64,000 nucleotides of DNA. Origin: Bin87 sp034423115 (GTDB lineage Bacteria; Chloroflexota; Dehalococcoidia; Lucifugimonadales; UBA3495). The DNA is taken from the NCBI GenBank assembly GCA_034423115.1, contig DAOUJD010000056.1, forward strand, positions 46,814 to 110,813, written 5' to 3'. The notes below the pieces were generated by a model. It had not been told where the DNA came from. It ran no database searches and was given only the letters and a program-made list of their open reading frames with translations. Below are positions 48,257-57,508 of the stretch, piece by piece. Position 1 is the first letter of the stretch. Every line of letters starts with the position of its first letter. A program made the translations under genes and the position numbers.

Positions 48257-48931
48257 TTGCGCCACTACGAACTCGTTACCATCCTCAGCCCGATGCTGAA
48301 CCAGGACGACGCCTCCGCCACTTGGGATGAGATCAAGTCCTTCATCACGAATCGCGAAGGCGAGATCACCGCTGAACAGACTTGGGGAACCCGCCGCCTT
48401 GCGTATCCCATCCGCAAGGGCAACTACAACTTCCTGGAAGGTTCCTACTACCTCAGCTCCTTTACGGTCGACAACGCCTTCAATCGGGAGTTGGAAAACT
48501 ACCTGCGTCTGCATGACAACGTGCTGCGTGCGCTCGTCGTACGGTGCGACGGTCCCCTGGAAGACAAGCCGGCCCCCGGCCCGCTGACTGCTCCGTCGCG
48601 GTACATCCCGCCCGGACGTGGACGGCGCAACGACGGCGGTGGCCCGATTCCCGAAGCCCCTGCACCCGCGGCGGAGCGCGGTCCTGCTCAGTCAACGCCG
48701 CCTGGCCCACAGGAAGCTCAGCCTGCGGCCGCTCCCGCTCCCAGTACTGCGGACTCTCCGGTGGCCGCCTCTCCCGCACCAAGCGCGCCCGCCGATGCGA
48801 GCCCCACCGAACCTGCGCCCGCCGAACCTCCTGCAACCGAGGTTCCCGCCGAAACGCCGGCGCCCGCTCCCCAGCCGGAGGCTGCCGCTGACGCTTCCGC
48901 TGGCGAAACCACTACCGGGAACGAATCGTAA
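48257..48931 (+). CDS. rpsF: Ribosomal protein bS6 with long Pro/Ala-rich C-terminal extension
   Basis: Residues 1-100 are bS6 (LRHYELVTILSPML, TWGTRRLAYPIRKGNYNFLEGSYYLSSF, RELENYLRLHDNVLRALVVR). It lies on the 30S platform and binds bS18. The rest, about 120 residues, is a low-complexity Pro/Ala/Glu/Thr extension, which is much longer than in most bacteria. TTG 48257 is the start, with AGGAG 8 bases upstream. It begins the operon with ssb and rpsR, an order shared widely among bacteria. Confidence 0.93.
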   Translation: MRHYELVTILSPMLNQDDASATWDEIKSFITNREGEITAEQTWGTRRLAYPIRKGNYNFLEGSYYLSSFTVDNAFNRELENYLRLHDNVLRALVVRCDGPLEDKPAPGPLTAPSRYIPPGRGRRNDGGGPIPEAPAPAAERGPAQSTPPGPQEAQPAAAPAPSTADSPVAASPAPSAPADASPTEPAPAEPPATEVPAETPAPAPQPEAAADASAGETTTGNES

Positions 48932-48938
48932 AACGTTC

Positions 48939-49439
48939 ATGAACAAGATCATCATCATCGGCAACTTGGGGCGGGATCCGGAGATGCGGTACTCCCCGTC
49001 CGGACAACCGATGACCAGTTTCAGCATCGCCAGCAACCGCCGCTACACCACGGCCGCGGGCGAACAGCGAGAAGAGACCGAGTGGTTTAACTGCACCGCG
49101 TTCGGACGCCTCGCTGATGTATGCAATCAGTACCTCACCAGGGGTCAACAAATTTACGTGGAAGGCAGGCTCAGATCACGACAATACGACCGTCGAGACG
49201 GCACTCCAGGATTCTCCCTGGACGTAAGCGTTACTGAAATGCAGATGCTTGGGCGACGCGGCGATCAAAATGAAGAAGGCGGATATGGCGGCTACGGCGG
49301 TGGCTACGGCGACCAACGCGGAGGCTACGGAGCCTCCCAGGGCGCCGGCTATGGCGCGCCGCGCGGGGACAGCTATGGCTCTTACGGCGGCGGCGACCCC
49401 AGCGATACATCCACAGACGTCGACGACCTGCCGTTCTAG
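48939..49439 (+). CDS. ssb: Single-stranded DNA-binding protein
   Basis: The 166-residue SSB has the OB fold (about 1-105) beginning MNKIIIIGNLGRDPEMRYSPSGQPM, then SIASNRRYTTAAGEQREETEWFNCTAFGRLADV. A Gly/Tyr-rich disordered linker and the acidic tip DPSDTSTDVDDLPF end it; the terminal DDLPF recruits partner proteins. ATG 48939 lies 7 bp after rpsF. No own ribosome site is seen, so translation is probably coupled. Confidence 0.95.
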   Translation: MNKIIIIGNLGRDPEMRYSPSGQPMTSFSIASNRRYTTAAGEQREETEWFNCTAFGRLADVCNQYLTRGQQIYVEGRLRSRQYDRRDGTPGFSLDVSVTEMQMLGRRGDQNEEGGYGGYGGGYGDQRGGYGASQGAGYGAPRGDSYGSYGGGDPSDTSTDVDDLPF

Positions 49440-49479
49440 CCTCTACTACAGCTTTCGCAATCACTGGAGGATCTCCTAA

Positions 49480-49926
49480 ATGACTACGCCCGCTCCCTCC
49501 ACGCCTCCCCCCTCCGGCGCTCCTCAATCTGCGCCCGGCGGCTCGACCGAACAGCGTCCTGCCGGCAATTTTGGCAACCGGCCCGGCGGCCCTCCGGGCG
49601 GACCCGGAGGTAGGCCCGGAGGGCCTGGCGGACGTCCTCCGGGACGAGGGGGTCCTCGTGGTGGTGGCCGTGGCGGTCGGCGCTATGGCCCGCGCCGGCG
49701 GGTGTGCGCGTTCACCGTCGAGGGTGTCGTGCCCGATTACAAGGATGTTGACCGGTTGCGCCGCTACATCTCCGAGCAGGGCAAGATCGAACCCACCCGC
49801 AAAACAGGTACCTCGGCCAAGAACCAGCGGCTGTTGTCCCAGGCCATCAAGCGGGCTCGTTACCTGGCGTTGCTGCCCTACGCGCCCGAACACAGCATCA
49901 ACATCGGCATGCGTTCCGGTCGCTGA
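49480..49926 (+). CDS. rpsR: Ribosomal protein bS18 with Pro/Gly-rich N-terminal extension
   Basis: The 148-residue product ends with the bS18 core (VCAFTVEGVVPDYKDVDRLRRYISEQGKIEPTRKTGTSAKNQRLLSQAIKRARYLALLPY), which binds bS6. Its first 65 or so residues are a Pro/Gly/Arg-rich low-complexity extension not found in typical bS18. ATG 49480 has GGAGGA about 9 bases upstream. rplI, which often follows, is absent. Confidence 0.93.
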   Translation: MTTPAPSTPPPSGAPQSAPGGSTEQRPAGNFGNRPGGPPGGPGGRPGGPGGRPPGRGGPRGGGRGGRRYGPRRRVCAFTVEGVVPDYKDVDRLRRYISEQGKIEPTRKTGTSAKNQRLLSQAIKRARYLALLPYAPEHSINIGMRSGR

Positions 49927-49967
49927 TAGGCCGCTTCCCGGATCCTTATTGCCGCTGGCGATGACAC

Positions 49968-51182
49968 ATGTTGAACCTGCCGCTGCCATGGAGACGCAGC
50001 ACTGACACCGTCGCCGAGGAAGCCCCCGAAGCATCGGGTAGGAGGCCGCGACGTCGGCGTGGCGGACGCAACCGCCGAGTTGGTGTTGCCGATGAGAACG
50101 CCGCTTTAGCCGCCCGGATACGCCGCAGCGCAGAACGCAGGCGGCAGCGCATTGCGATCATCCTGGGCGCTGTCCTCATCCTGGTGATTGTCGGCGTGGT
50201 GATGGCCGGCGTTTACCAAGCGTTTATTCTGCCGCCGCGAGTCATGGCCGGAGAGGTTCGTGGCGTGCGTTTCACCATGGGCGACCTGGTGGAACGCATC
50301 CGTGTGCTCCAGGGGATCGACCGCTACCAGGGCGGGCAGGTTGACTTGAGCACCATCCCATTCCAACTCCTTACCGATCTCCTGCACGCAGAGATTCTGC
50401 GTCAAGCCGCGCCTGGACTCGCCATCAACATCACCGACGAGGAGATCGAGGAAGCCATCCGAAGCCGGTTCCGTCCGGAACCCCAACCGGGACAGGAAGT
50501 CGACGACGCCCAACTCGACGCCGAGTACCAGAATACCTACACCGGTTTCCTGACCCAGGTTAACCTGACCGACGACGCCTACCGTCGCATCGTCGAAGAG
50601 CAGTTGCAGCAGCGTGAACTCTTTGCGCGTATGCTCGCATCGCTCCCTGAGGAGGCGTCCCAGGTCGAGTTGCAGGCAATCGGCTTGAGCATCAATTCCG
50701 ACGCCGCTCCCGAAGCAGTCAAAGAAAGGCTGGAGTTGGGAGAGGATTTCGCCACGGTATCCCGTGAGCTGTCTGGAAACGAGGGGTACATCGGGTGGGT
50801 GCCCGAAGGCGCGTTCCCCGAATTCGATCGTTACCTTTTTGGCGAAACGGTCGTCGATGAGAGTGGAGAATCGGTGCGCAAACCCGCGCTGCTGGAGGCG
50901 GGGGAGGTTTCCGATCCCATCTATGAAGAACAGAACATATTCTTGATCCAGCCCGTGGGCGACGTCGAAACGCGCGCCATCGAACCCGCCATGCAGTTCC
51001 AGATGGCCGGATCTCTCGTGGAGCAATGGAAAGATGACCAACTCCTCCAGGGAACCACCGAAGGTTGGGTCAAGATCAATTTCGACAGCAACCGATACGC
51101 TTGGGTAACTGAACAGGTACGACTCACCAGGCCCCGGGTCACGCAAGAGCCGCCTCCGAACCCACTAGGACTGCCCAGGTAG
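49968..51182 (+). CDS. Membrane-anchored PrsA/SurA-like peptidyl-prolyl isomerase
   Basis: The 404-residue protein has an N-terminal charged Arg-rich stretch, one transmembrane helix (about residues 62-84, ILGAVLILVIVGVVMAGVY), then an extracytoplasmic SurA/PrsA-type chaperone region. A parvulin-like PpiC domain follows (about 215-330), with VELQAIGLSINSD, ERLELGEDFATVSRELS, YIGWVPEGAFPEFDRYLF and AGEVSDPIYEEQNIFLIQPV. The chaperone helps folding of exported proteins. The ATG at 49968 begins right after the rpsR spacer; no strong ribosome site. It lies between rpsR and hom on the same strand. Confidence 0.85.
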   Translation: MLNLPLPWRRSTDTVAEEAPEASGRRPRRRRGGRNRRVGVADENAALAARIRRSAERRRQRIAIILGAVLILVIVGVVMAGVYQAFILPPRVMAGEVRGVRFTMGDLVERIRVLQGIDRYQGGQVDLSTIPFQLLTDLLHAEILRQAAPGLAINITDEEIEEAIRSRFRPEPQPGQEVDDAQLDAEYQNTYTGFLTQVNLTDDAYRRIVEEQLQQRELFARMLASLPEEASQVELQAIGLSINSDAAPEAVKERLELGEDFATVSRELSGNEGYIGWVPEGAFPEFDRYLFGETVVDESGESVRKPALLEAGEVSDPIYEEQNIFLIQPVGDVETRAIEPAMQFQMAGSLVEQWKDDQLLQGTTEGWVKINFDSNRYAWVTEQVRLTRPRVTQEPPPNPLGLPR

Positions 51183-51191
51183 ATCAGCGAT

Positions 51192-52517
51192 ATGGTGACC
51201 GGCGACCAGACAATCTATGTCGGCCTGATGGGGCTGGGCACTGTGGGTGGTGGCGTGGCTGCCGCGTTGATCAGCAACGCCGATGACATCAAGCGAAAAA
51301 CCGGTCGTTCCGTGCGGCTCCGCAAGGCATTGGTCCGTGATATCAACCGATCCAGGAACCCCGAGCCACCTCAAGGTCTGTTGACGGCGAACCCAGAGGA
51401 AATCCTTGCCGACCCTGACATAGACATCGTGGTCGAGGTGATGGGTGGCGACTCGCCGGCTGGCGAGTATCTGCAACGGGCCCTTGAATCGGGGAAGCAT
51501 GTCGTCACCGCCAACAAGGAGGTGATGTCCCGGCGCGGCCCCGCTTTGCAGAAGTTGGCTCAGGAACGACGCGTGAATCTGCTGTTCGAGGCATCTGCCG
51601 GCGGTGGCATACCCATCGTCGGCTGCTTGATGTCCCAGCTCCTGGCGAACGATATAGGTTCCGTTCGATCCATCATTAACGGCACCACCAATTACATCCT
51701 CACGCGAATGGCTCGGCATCAAACGCCTTTCGCGGACGCTCTTGCCGAGGCCCAGGCGCACGGCTACGCAGAAGCCGACCCCACCAACGACATTGAGGGC
51801 ATTGACGCCGCCTACAAGCTATCTGTTTTGGGCAGCCTCGCTTTCCACCGACCCATCCCTCACCAATCAATCTACACCGAGGGCATCAGCCGTCTCGCTC
51901 CCGAGGATTTCCGTTACGCCGCCGAGTTGGGCTACGCCATTAAATCCCTGGCTATCGCCGTGGCAGAACCCGACGGAACAGTGCGAGCTAGGGTGCATCC
52001 GGCATTGGTCCCCGACGATCACCTGTTGGCGAAAGTAGACGGCGTGTATAATGCCGTTGAAGTGACGGGCGACCTGTGCGGACAGATAATCCTGCATGGA
52101 CAGGGAGCCGGCCGCGACGCCACCACCAGCGCGGTAATGGGCGATTTGCTCAACATCGTCCGCGGGATGGGCAACTCGGATAGCCCTCCGCCGCTGCCCG
52201 AGCCTGATTATCGGGATGGCAGTGGGCAGGCACAGACCCAGACGCAACCCATCGACGATCTGTCCAGCGCTTATTACATGCGTCTCACCTGCGCCGATCA
52301 GGCCGGTGTGTTGGCGCAAATCGCACGGATCCTCGGGGACGGAAATATCTCAATCGCGACGGTAATCCAAAAGGACACCGACCCGGGTAGTGGTACTGCC
52401 CAGTTGGTTATCACCACCTACCCATCACGGGAAGCCGACGTGCAGACGGCTCTCGCCGCGGTCGCCGAACTGGGCGTTGTGGTGAGCGTCAACAACCTGA
52501 TTCGAATCGAGGAGTGA
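51192..52517 (+). CDS. hom: Homoserine dehydrogenase with ACT domain
   Basis: The 441-residue enzyme converts aspartate semialdehyde to homoserine. The Rossmann motif is VGLMGLGTVGGGVAAAL, the substrate-binding core has EASAGGGIPIVGC and INGTTNYILTRM, followed by AYKLSVLGSLAFH. A C-terminal ACT domain (about 345-435) starts YYMRLTCADQAGVLAQIARILGD and probably binds threonine for feedback control. No aspartokinase is fused. The ATG at 51192 follows the PPIase by 9 bp. Threonine synthase follows immediately. Confidence 0.95.
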   Translation: MVTGDQTIYVGLMGLGTVGGGVAAALISNADDIKRKTGRSVRLRKALVRDINRSRNPEPPQGLLTANPEEILADPDIDIVVEVMGGDSPAGEYLQRALESGKHVVTANKEVMSRRGPALQKLAQERRVNLLFEASAGGGIPIVGCLMSQLLANDIGSVRSIINGTTNYILTRMARHQTPFADALAEAQAHGYAEADPTNDIEGIDAAYKLSVLGSLAFHRPIPHQSIYTEGISRLAPEDFRYAAELGYAIKSLAIAVAEPDGTVRARVHPALVPDDHLLAKVDGVYNAVEVTGDLCGQIILHGQGAGRDATTSAVMGDLLNIVRGMGNSDSPPPLPEPDYRDGSGQAQTQTQPIDDLSSAYYMRLTCADQAGVLAQIARILGDGNISIATVIQKDTDPGSGTAQLVITTYPSREADVQTALAAVAELGVVVSVNNLIRIEE

Positions 52518-52555
52518 AGAAAGTCCGCTGCTATCGAGGAAGCGGTCTTAACATA

Positions 52556-53623
52556 ATGGGCGTCGGCGTATTACAACAGTACCGTGATCTGCTGCCGGTG
52601 AACGAAGAGACCCCCATCTTTTCCATGGGGGAAGGCGACACGCCGCTGGTTCGTTCCAGGAACCTCGGTCGCGAGTTGGGCTGCGACCTGTTTTTCAAGC
52701 TGGAAGGATGCAATCCTACCGGATCCTTCAAGGATCGCGGTATGGTTGTGGCGATCGCCAAGGCCATGGAGGAAAATTGCTTGGGCGTGATGTGTGCCTC
52801 CACCGGCAACACCAGTGCGTCAGCCGCCGCTTATTCAGCGTATTGCGACCTGACTTGTTGGGTGCTTATCCCCAAAGGCGAGGTCGCTCTTGGCAAGCTC
52901 GCCCAAGCGATGGCTTACGGTGCCCGTGTCCTTCTGGTTGATGGGAATTTCGACGCCGCCCTGGCCCTGGTGCGCCAATTTACCGAATCCAACCCCATCA
53001 CCCTGGTCAACTCCGTGAATCAGCATCGTATCGAAGGCCAGAAAACGGCGTCGTTCGAAATCTCCGACGTGTTGGGCGACGCGCCGGATTACTTGTTTAT
53101 CCCCGTGGGAAACGCCGGCAACATCACCGCTTACTGGCGCGGCTTTGTCGAGTATCACCAGTTGGGACGGAACGAATCATTGCCCAAAATGATGGGCTTC
53201 CAAGCGGAGGGCGCCGCGCCTATCGTGCGGGGCGGACCCGTACTCCATCCCCAGACCATCGCCTCCGCCATCCGTATCGGGAACCCCGCCAGTTGGAAAT
53301 TCGCGGAGCGCGCCCGCGATCAGTCCGGCGGCATCATCGATGCCGTCAGCGACGATGAAATCCTGGACGCGTACCGGCTGCTGGCCTCCCGCGAGGGTAT
53401 CTTCGGAGAACCGGCGTCTGCTGCATCAGTGGCGGGTCTGTACAAAATGAGCCGTAACGGCTTGCCTTTAGAGGGCAAGCGCGTCGTGTGCGTGATCACC
53501 GGGACGGGCCTGAAAGATCCCGACTTGGCTGTCAGCAGCGCCCAGGCCCACACGGTTGAAGTCCAGCCCAACCTGGAAGCCATCGAATCCGCCATCATGG
53601 AATCCCTGCCCGCCGCGTCGTAA
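52556..53623 (+). CDS. thrC: Threonine synthase
   Basis: The 355-residue PLP enzyme makes threonine from O-phosphohomoserine. The PLP Lys is in GCNPTGSFKDRGMVVAIAKA, the phosphate-binding turn in CASTGNTSASAAAY and PVGNAGNITAYW is typical, and FGEPASAASVAGL is near the C-terminus. ATG 52556 gives the family start (GVLQQYRDLLP). A GTG at 52514 overlaps the hom stop (GTGA) and would add 14 residues, but it sits on its own possible ribosome site, so the shorter form is preferred with caution. Forms an operon with hom. Confidence 0.92.
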   Translation: MGVGVLQQYRDLLPVNEETPIFSMGEGDTPLVRSRNLGRELGCDLFFKLEGCNPTGSFKDRGMVVAIAKAMEENCLGVMCASTGNTSASAAAYSAYCDLTCWVLIPKGEVALGKLAQAMAYGARVLLVDGNFDAALALVRQFTESNPITLVNSVNQHRIEGQKTASFEISDVLGDAPDYLFIPVGNAGNITAYWRGFVEYHQLGRNESLPKMMGFQAEGAAPIVRGGPVLHPQTIASAIRIGNPASWKFAERARDQSGGIIDAVSDDEILDAYRLLASREGIFGEPASAASVAGLYKMSRNGLPLEGKRVVCVITGTGLKDPDLAVSSAQAHTVEVQPNLEAIESAIMESLPAAS

Positions 53624-53651
53624 ATCGACCATCCATTGTCTCTAATCGCCA

Positions 53652-54230
53652 ATGATCGACACCACCCCCAAGATGAACCTCGCGGCTATTGAGGTAGCCA
53701 TCGGGACCGTGCTGAAATACGTGGATGAAGACAGCGGGCGCGAAGGTCTTTGGCGCACGCCCGAACGCGTCGCTGAAATGTACGGTGAGCTGTTCTCGGG
53801 CGTCGGCAAGGATCCGGCCGAGGAAATCGACGCGATATTTTCGGACGGTGTCGCCCAGGATCCGGTCATGATCCGGGGTTTGCGGTTCTATTCCATGTGC
53901 GAGCATCACATGTTGCCGTTTTTTGGGCAGGCCAGCTTGGTGTATATCCCTGACCGCCACATCGCTGGGATCAGCAAGATCGCTCGGGCGCTTGACACCG
54001 CGTCGCGTCGTCTTCAGGTCCAGGAGCGTCTTACCGGCCAATTGGCCGATGCCGTGGCGTGCCGCGTGCGCCCACTGGCCGTGGCGTGCCGCATCGAAGC
54101 TGAGCACATGTGCATGTCAATGCGAGGTGTGCAAAAGCCGGGCCACCGCATGGTCACCACCGCCGTGCGCATGGGCGCGGACGCCGCCGGTTACTCCAAT
54201 CGCGATCTGCTCACGATGTTGGAGTCGTGA
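53652..54230 (+). CDS. folE: GTP cyclohydrolase I
   Basis: The 192-residue enzyme makes 7,8-dihydroneopterin triphosphate from GTP, the first step toward folate or queuosine. The zinc ligands are in YSMCEHHMLPFFG (Cys and His) and EAEHMCMSMRGVQKPG (Cys). RTPERVAEMYGELFSG and RLQVQERLTGQLADA are typical of FolE. ATG 53652 is the start. It lies 28 bp after thrC. The folate versus queuosine role is not decided by sequence. Confidence 0.95.
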   Translation: MIDTTPKMNLAAIEVAIGTVLKYVDEDSGREGLWRTPERVAEMYGELFSGVGKDPAEEIDAIFSDGVAQDPVMIRGLRFYSMCEHHMLPFFGQASLVYIPDRHIAGISKIARALDTASRRLQVQERLTGQLADAVACRVRPLAVACRIEAEHMCMSMRGVQKPGHRMVTTAVRMGADAAGYSNRDLLTMLES

Positions 54231-54241
54231 GGATATCCCGT

Positions 54242-55252
54242 ATGCCATCGCTGGATTCACCGACGCCGCTCACGTCTTTCGACCAAATCCGTTCTCAATG
54301 GCAAGCGCTTTTGGAACGGTCCGCCGTGAACAATCTCTACGTGACGCCGGTGTGGCAGGAGCTTTGGTGGGGAGATTTCCAGGACGGCCGGTCCTTGGCC
54401 GGTTTTTACCTCACCGACGCCGACGGTGAAGTTTCTGCGATTGCGTCCCTTTCGCGGGCCGAAAGCCAGTTTTCCCTGGTCGGCAATAGCGATACCTTCG
54501 ACTATAACGACTTTATTGTCGCCGCCGGGGAGGAAGCGGTTTTTTACCCAACGTTGCTGGACACCATTTCCGCCAACGGCGCTCAGCGGCTCGACCTGTT
54601 TTCCATCAGCGAAGACTCTCCGACCCTCGAGTTGCTCCCCGCCCTAGCGCGCGACCGGGGTTTTTCAGTCGAGGTCGCTGAGGAGGACGTAGCGCCTCGC
54701 GCCCAACTCGACGGGACCTGGGACGATTACCTGATGCGGTTGAGCAAGAAGGATCGCCACGAACTCCGCCGCAAGCTCCGGCGTCTGGATTCCCAGGGAA
54801 ATTGGCGCTGGTATTGCGTAACGGATCCGGATGATGCAGCGGGCCGCATGGACACTTTCGTCGATCTGATGCGTCGCAGCGATCCGGCCAAAGCTGAGTT
54901 CCTCACCCCTGAACGCGAGTCCTTTTTCCGGCGCATGGTCAAGGCCACCGCGTCCGAAGGAATCCTCAGGCTGTTCTTTATGGAAATGGACGATCTTCCG
55001 GTGGCGGCCTCCCTGTGTTTCGACTACAACGACGTGCGCATGCTGTACAACAGCGGTCACGACCCCGAATACCGCTACTACAGCGTGGGACTCCTGCTTC
55101 ACTCGCTGTGCTTGCGTGATGCCCTGGAACGCGGTTACCGGTATTTCGACTTCCTCAGGGGAAACGAACCGTACAAATATCGCCTCGGTGGTCAGGACCA
55201 TCACCTGTATCGCATCAACCTGGAGCGGCCCAGCGCGGGTGTGGGAGCGTGA
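54242..55252 (+). CDS. BioF2/FemAB-like acetyltransferase (GNAT fold)
   Basis: The 336-residue product has a GNAT-like domain of the Acetyltransf_6/CelD type in the central and C-terminal part (LMRLSKKDRHELRRKLRRLDSQGNWRW, RLFFMEMDDLPVAASLCFDYNDVRMLYNSGHD, YRYFDFLRGNEPYKYRLG). Such proteins often act in exopolysaccharide or cell-wall peptide modification, and it is followed by a glycosyltransferase gene. ATG 54242 has GAGG about 9 bases upstream. The gene overlaps the glycosyltransferase start by 4 bp (GTGA). The acceptor is unknown. Confidence 0.82.
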   Translation: MPSLDSPTPLTSFDQIRSQWQALLERSAVNNLYVTPVWQELWWGDFQDGRSLAGFYLTDADGEVSAIASLSRAESQFSLVGNSDTFDYNDFIVAAGEEAVFYPTLLDTISANGAQRLDLFSISEDSPTLELLPALARDRGFSVEVAEEDVAPRAQLDGTWDDYLMRLSKKDRHELRRKLRRLDSQGNWRWYCVTDPDDAAGRMDTFVDLMRRSDPAKAEFLTPERESFFRRMVKATASEGILRLFFMEMDDLPVAASLCFDYNDVRMLYNSGHDPEYRYYSVGLLLHSLCLRDALERGYRYFDFLRGNEPYKYRLGGQDHHLYRINLERPSAGVGA

Positions 55253-56481
55253 ACGCCGCGGCAACTCCAAGGATCGCTCTCATCGCGTACCACGCCTGCC
55301 CCCTCGCCGCTCCTGGTCAAGGCAAGTCGGGCGGCATGAACGTTCACGTCAGGGAATTGGCCCGTGCCATGGCCGGACGCGGCGTTCCAGTGGACATCTT
55401 CACCCGTGAACACGAGGAGCAGTCGTTTGACTTGCCGGACATCGCCGAGGGAGTCAACGTAGTCCATATTCCCAGCGGACCTGTGGATGCGGCTCTCCCG
55501 CAGCAGTTCGAGCACTTGCCGAGATTCCTGTCTGGAATATTGAAATACCAGCGGTCCCAAAACGCGGGTTACCTGGCGGTCCATTCCCATTATTGGATGA
55601 GCGGATGGGCTGGTCTCAAATTGGCGAAGGAATTGGACGTACCCCACGTCTCCACGTTCCATACCCTGTCTCGCATCAAGATGCAGTCGCGTTCTGGTGA
55701 ACAGGAACCACCCATCCGCGAGTCAACGGAAACTGACATCATCGCCAACTCAGATTGCGTAATCGTGTTCAGCGAACACGAACACGGCGCGATAGTGAGG
55801 CTCTATAATGGAAATCCGGGCCGTATACGCTTGGTTCCGTGCGGTGTAGATCTCAAACGTTTCCGCCCTCTGGGCAGATCGGCGGCGCGCAGTGAACTGG
55901 GTTTGAACGGCAGCAAAATCCTGTTGTTCGTGGGACGAATAGAGGCTCTTAAAGGTTTGGATCTGCTCGTTCATACTGCAGCGCATCTCGATGCCCGCGA
56001 CCTGAGAGTCATTGTGGTGGGCAACGAAGCTGATGGCAGTGGAGATTTGGCGCATCTCAAGCAGATGGCTAATGATCTGGAAATAGCCGACTCCATTGAA
56101 TTCGTCGGGCGCGTTAACCAGGACCGCTTGCCTTGGTACTACTCGGCCGCGGATGTGTGCGTTGTGCCCTCCTACTACGAAAGTTTTGGGTTGGTCGCGT
56201 TGGAAAGTATGGCGTGCGGCACACCGGTGGTCGCGTCTCGGGTGGGCGGATTACCCACCATCATCGACCACGGGAAAACCGGCTACCTCAAATCGTGGCG
56301 CTGCCCCGAGGCGTTCGCCAGTTCCCTGGAAATGATTCTGGTCAACGGCAGCCTCCAAGACAGCATGGGCCGTGCCGCGCTCGAATCCGCCCAGAGCATG
56401 AGCTGGGATGCGGTCGCTGGTCAACTCCTGGAAATCTACCAGGAACTTTCCGCCTACCGTAACGTTCCGGAGTTGGTGTGA
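55249..56481 (+). CDS. Glycosyltransferase family 4 (MshA-like)
   Basis: The 410-residue GT-B glycosyltransferase has the N-terminal Gly-rich region GQGKSGGMNVHVRELARAMA, the central LVPCGVDLKRFRPLGRS, the second domain start ILLFVGRIEALKGLDLLVHTA, and the C-terminal E-x7-E motif in PSYYESFGLVALESMACGTPVVAS. It is similar to sucrose-phosphate synthase or MshA-type enzymes that use UDP- or GDP-sugars; the acceptor is not known. The GTG at 55249 overlaps the preceding stop. It may build a surface glycan or a small glycoside with the neighbouring acetyltransferase. Confidence 0.9.
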   Translation: MNAAATPRIALIAYHACPLAAPGQGKSGGMNVHVRELARAMAGRGVPVDIFTREHEEQSFDLPDIAEGVNVVHIPSGPVDAALPQQFEHLPRFLSGILKYQRSQNAGYLAVHSHYWMSGWAGLKLAKELDVPHVSTFHTLSRIKMQSRSGEQEPPIRESTETDIIANSDCVIVFSEHEHGAIVRLYNGNPGRIRLVPCGVDLKRFRPLGRSAARSELGLNGSKILLFVGRIEALKGLDLLVHTAAHLDARDLRVIVVGNEADGSGDLAHLKQMANDLEIADSIEFVGRVNQDRLPWYYSAADVCVVPSYYESFGLVALESMACGTPVVASRVGGLPTIIDHGKTGYLKSWRCPEAFASSLEMILVNGSLQDSMGRAALESAQSMSWDAVAGQLLEIYQELSAYRNVPELV

Positions 56482-57332
56482 TGCGCGGACGCTTCAATCG
56501 CCGGTCTTCATCGGGCGAACCCACTCCGAACCTTCACGACCGGATTCTCAGAACCGGTCGTCCACCACGGCGTCGGTTCGGCAGGATCGCCGGCCATGTC
56601 CAGCGTCGCTTGATGGCGGGCGTCCTGGTTTTCCTTCCGATCTTCGTTACCTACTTCGTGGTGGATTTCTTCTACGGGATCATCGACTCCCTTCTGGATC
56701 CCTTCATCCGCCAGTTTGGCATCCCGCACGGGCCAGGCGTCGACATCGCGGACATCGGGGAAATAATTATCATCATGTTCATTTTGTACGCGGTCGGCTT
56801 GTTGATCGGTTGGGCCGTTACCAGATTGATGATTGACCGCGTTCACGATGCTATCGGTCGGGTGCCGGTCATTGGACCCGTATACAACACCACGCGGCAC
56901 GGCATCGACTTTCTTTCGGAAACTCAAAGCCACCACTACCGAGGCGTCGTCCTCCTGGAATTCCCCAGGGAGGGAGTTTTGTCCATCGGCCTGGTGACGG
57001 CAGAATTGGGCAAGATCAACGGCTCAGATGAATTTCTGTCTGTATATGTACCCACCACCCCCGTGCCCTCATCTGGATACCTCGTCATAGTTCCTGAAAA
57101 CCAGGTCACTCCGACCGACATCGCTGTAGAAGAAGCTATGCGCATGATCATCTCCGGCGGCATCTTGGCCGCGGACGTGTTCAACTCCCGCGAGGTCGTG
57201 GATACCTCGTCCTGGCCCGGTCGCGATTGGAACTGGGGAGATGGCAGTGATGGCAAACCGCCGGTGTCGCGCACCGCTGTCCGGTCTCGTCCGAGGCCTG
57301 AGCCTGCCCCAACCACGGAACCCCAGGACTAG
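56481..57332 (+). CDS. DUF502 family integral membrane protein
   Basis: The 283-residue protein has a DUF502 pattern: a first membrane helix after RRLMAGVLVFLPIFVTYFVVDFFYGIIDSLLDP, a second helix IIIIMFILYAVGLLIGWAV, then IGRVPVIGPVYNTTRHGIDFL and VLLEFPREGVLSIGLVT, FLSVYVPTTPVPSSGYLVIVPENQV. The family is widespread and without known function. ATG 56481 is preferred over GTG 56478 because GGAG lies 6 bases upstream. It is the last gene of the long plus-strand operon. Confidence 0.88.
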   Translation: MRGRFNRRSSSGEPTPNLHDRILRTGRPPRRRFGRIAGHVQRRLMAGVLVFLPIFVTYFVVDFFYGIIDSLLDPFIRQFGIPHGPGVDIADIGEIIIIMFILYAVGLLIGWAVTRLMIDRVHDAIGRVPVIGPVYNTTRHGIDFLSETQSHHYRGVVLLEFPREGVLSIGLVTAELGKINGSDEFLSVYVPTTPVPSSGYLVIVPENQVTPTDIAVEEAMRMIISGGILAADVFNSREVVDTSSWPGRDWNWGDGSDGKPPVSRTAVRSRPRPEPAPTTEPQD

Positions 57333-57508
57333 CGATGCCCGAAACCGTGCCGCGCCTCGATCTGAATGTGTCGCTCGGGCAAAGAAACGGTGTACCGGCG
57401 AACCTTACGCGCATCCATACCGTCTAGTGCATAAAGTGCTTCCCTCGAACGAAAACCGGCCAAGCTCGCTAAATCGCTTTCTTTAGCAATTCAGGAGGAA
57501 CTACCCAC

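Noticed and set aside
50106..51146. 346-codon minus-strand frame opposite the PPIase gene
   Set aside because: It is a shadow of a gene with a signal anchor and parvulin motifs; there is no ribosome site.
52514..52555. GTG at 52514 as the start of threonine synthase
   Set aside because: The GAGGA that would serve it lies directly against the GTG with no spacing, and homologous threonine synthases start near the ATG at 52556. It is kept only as an alternative.
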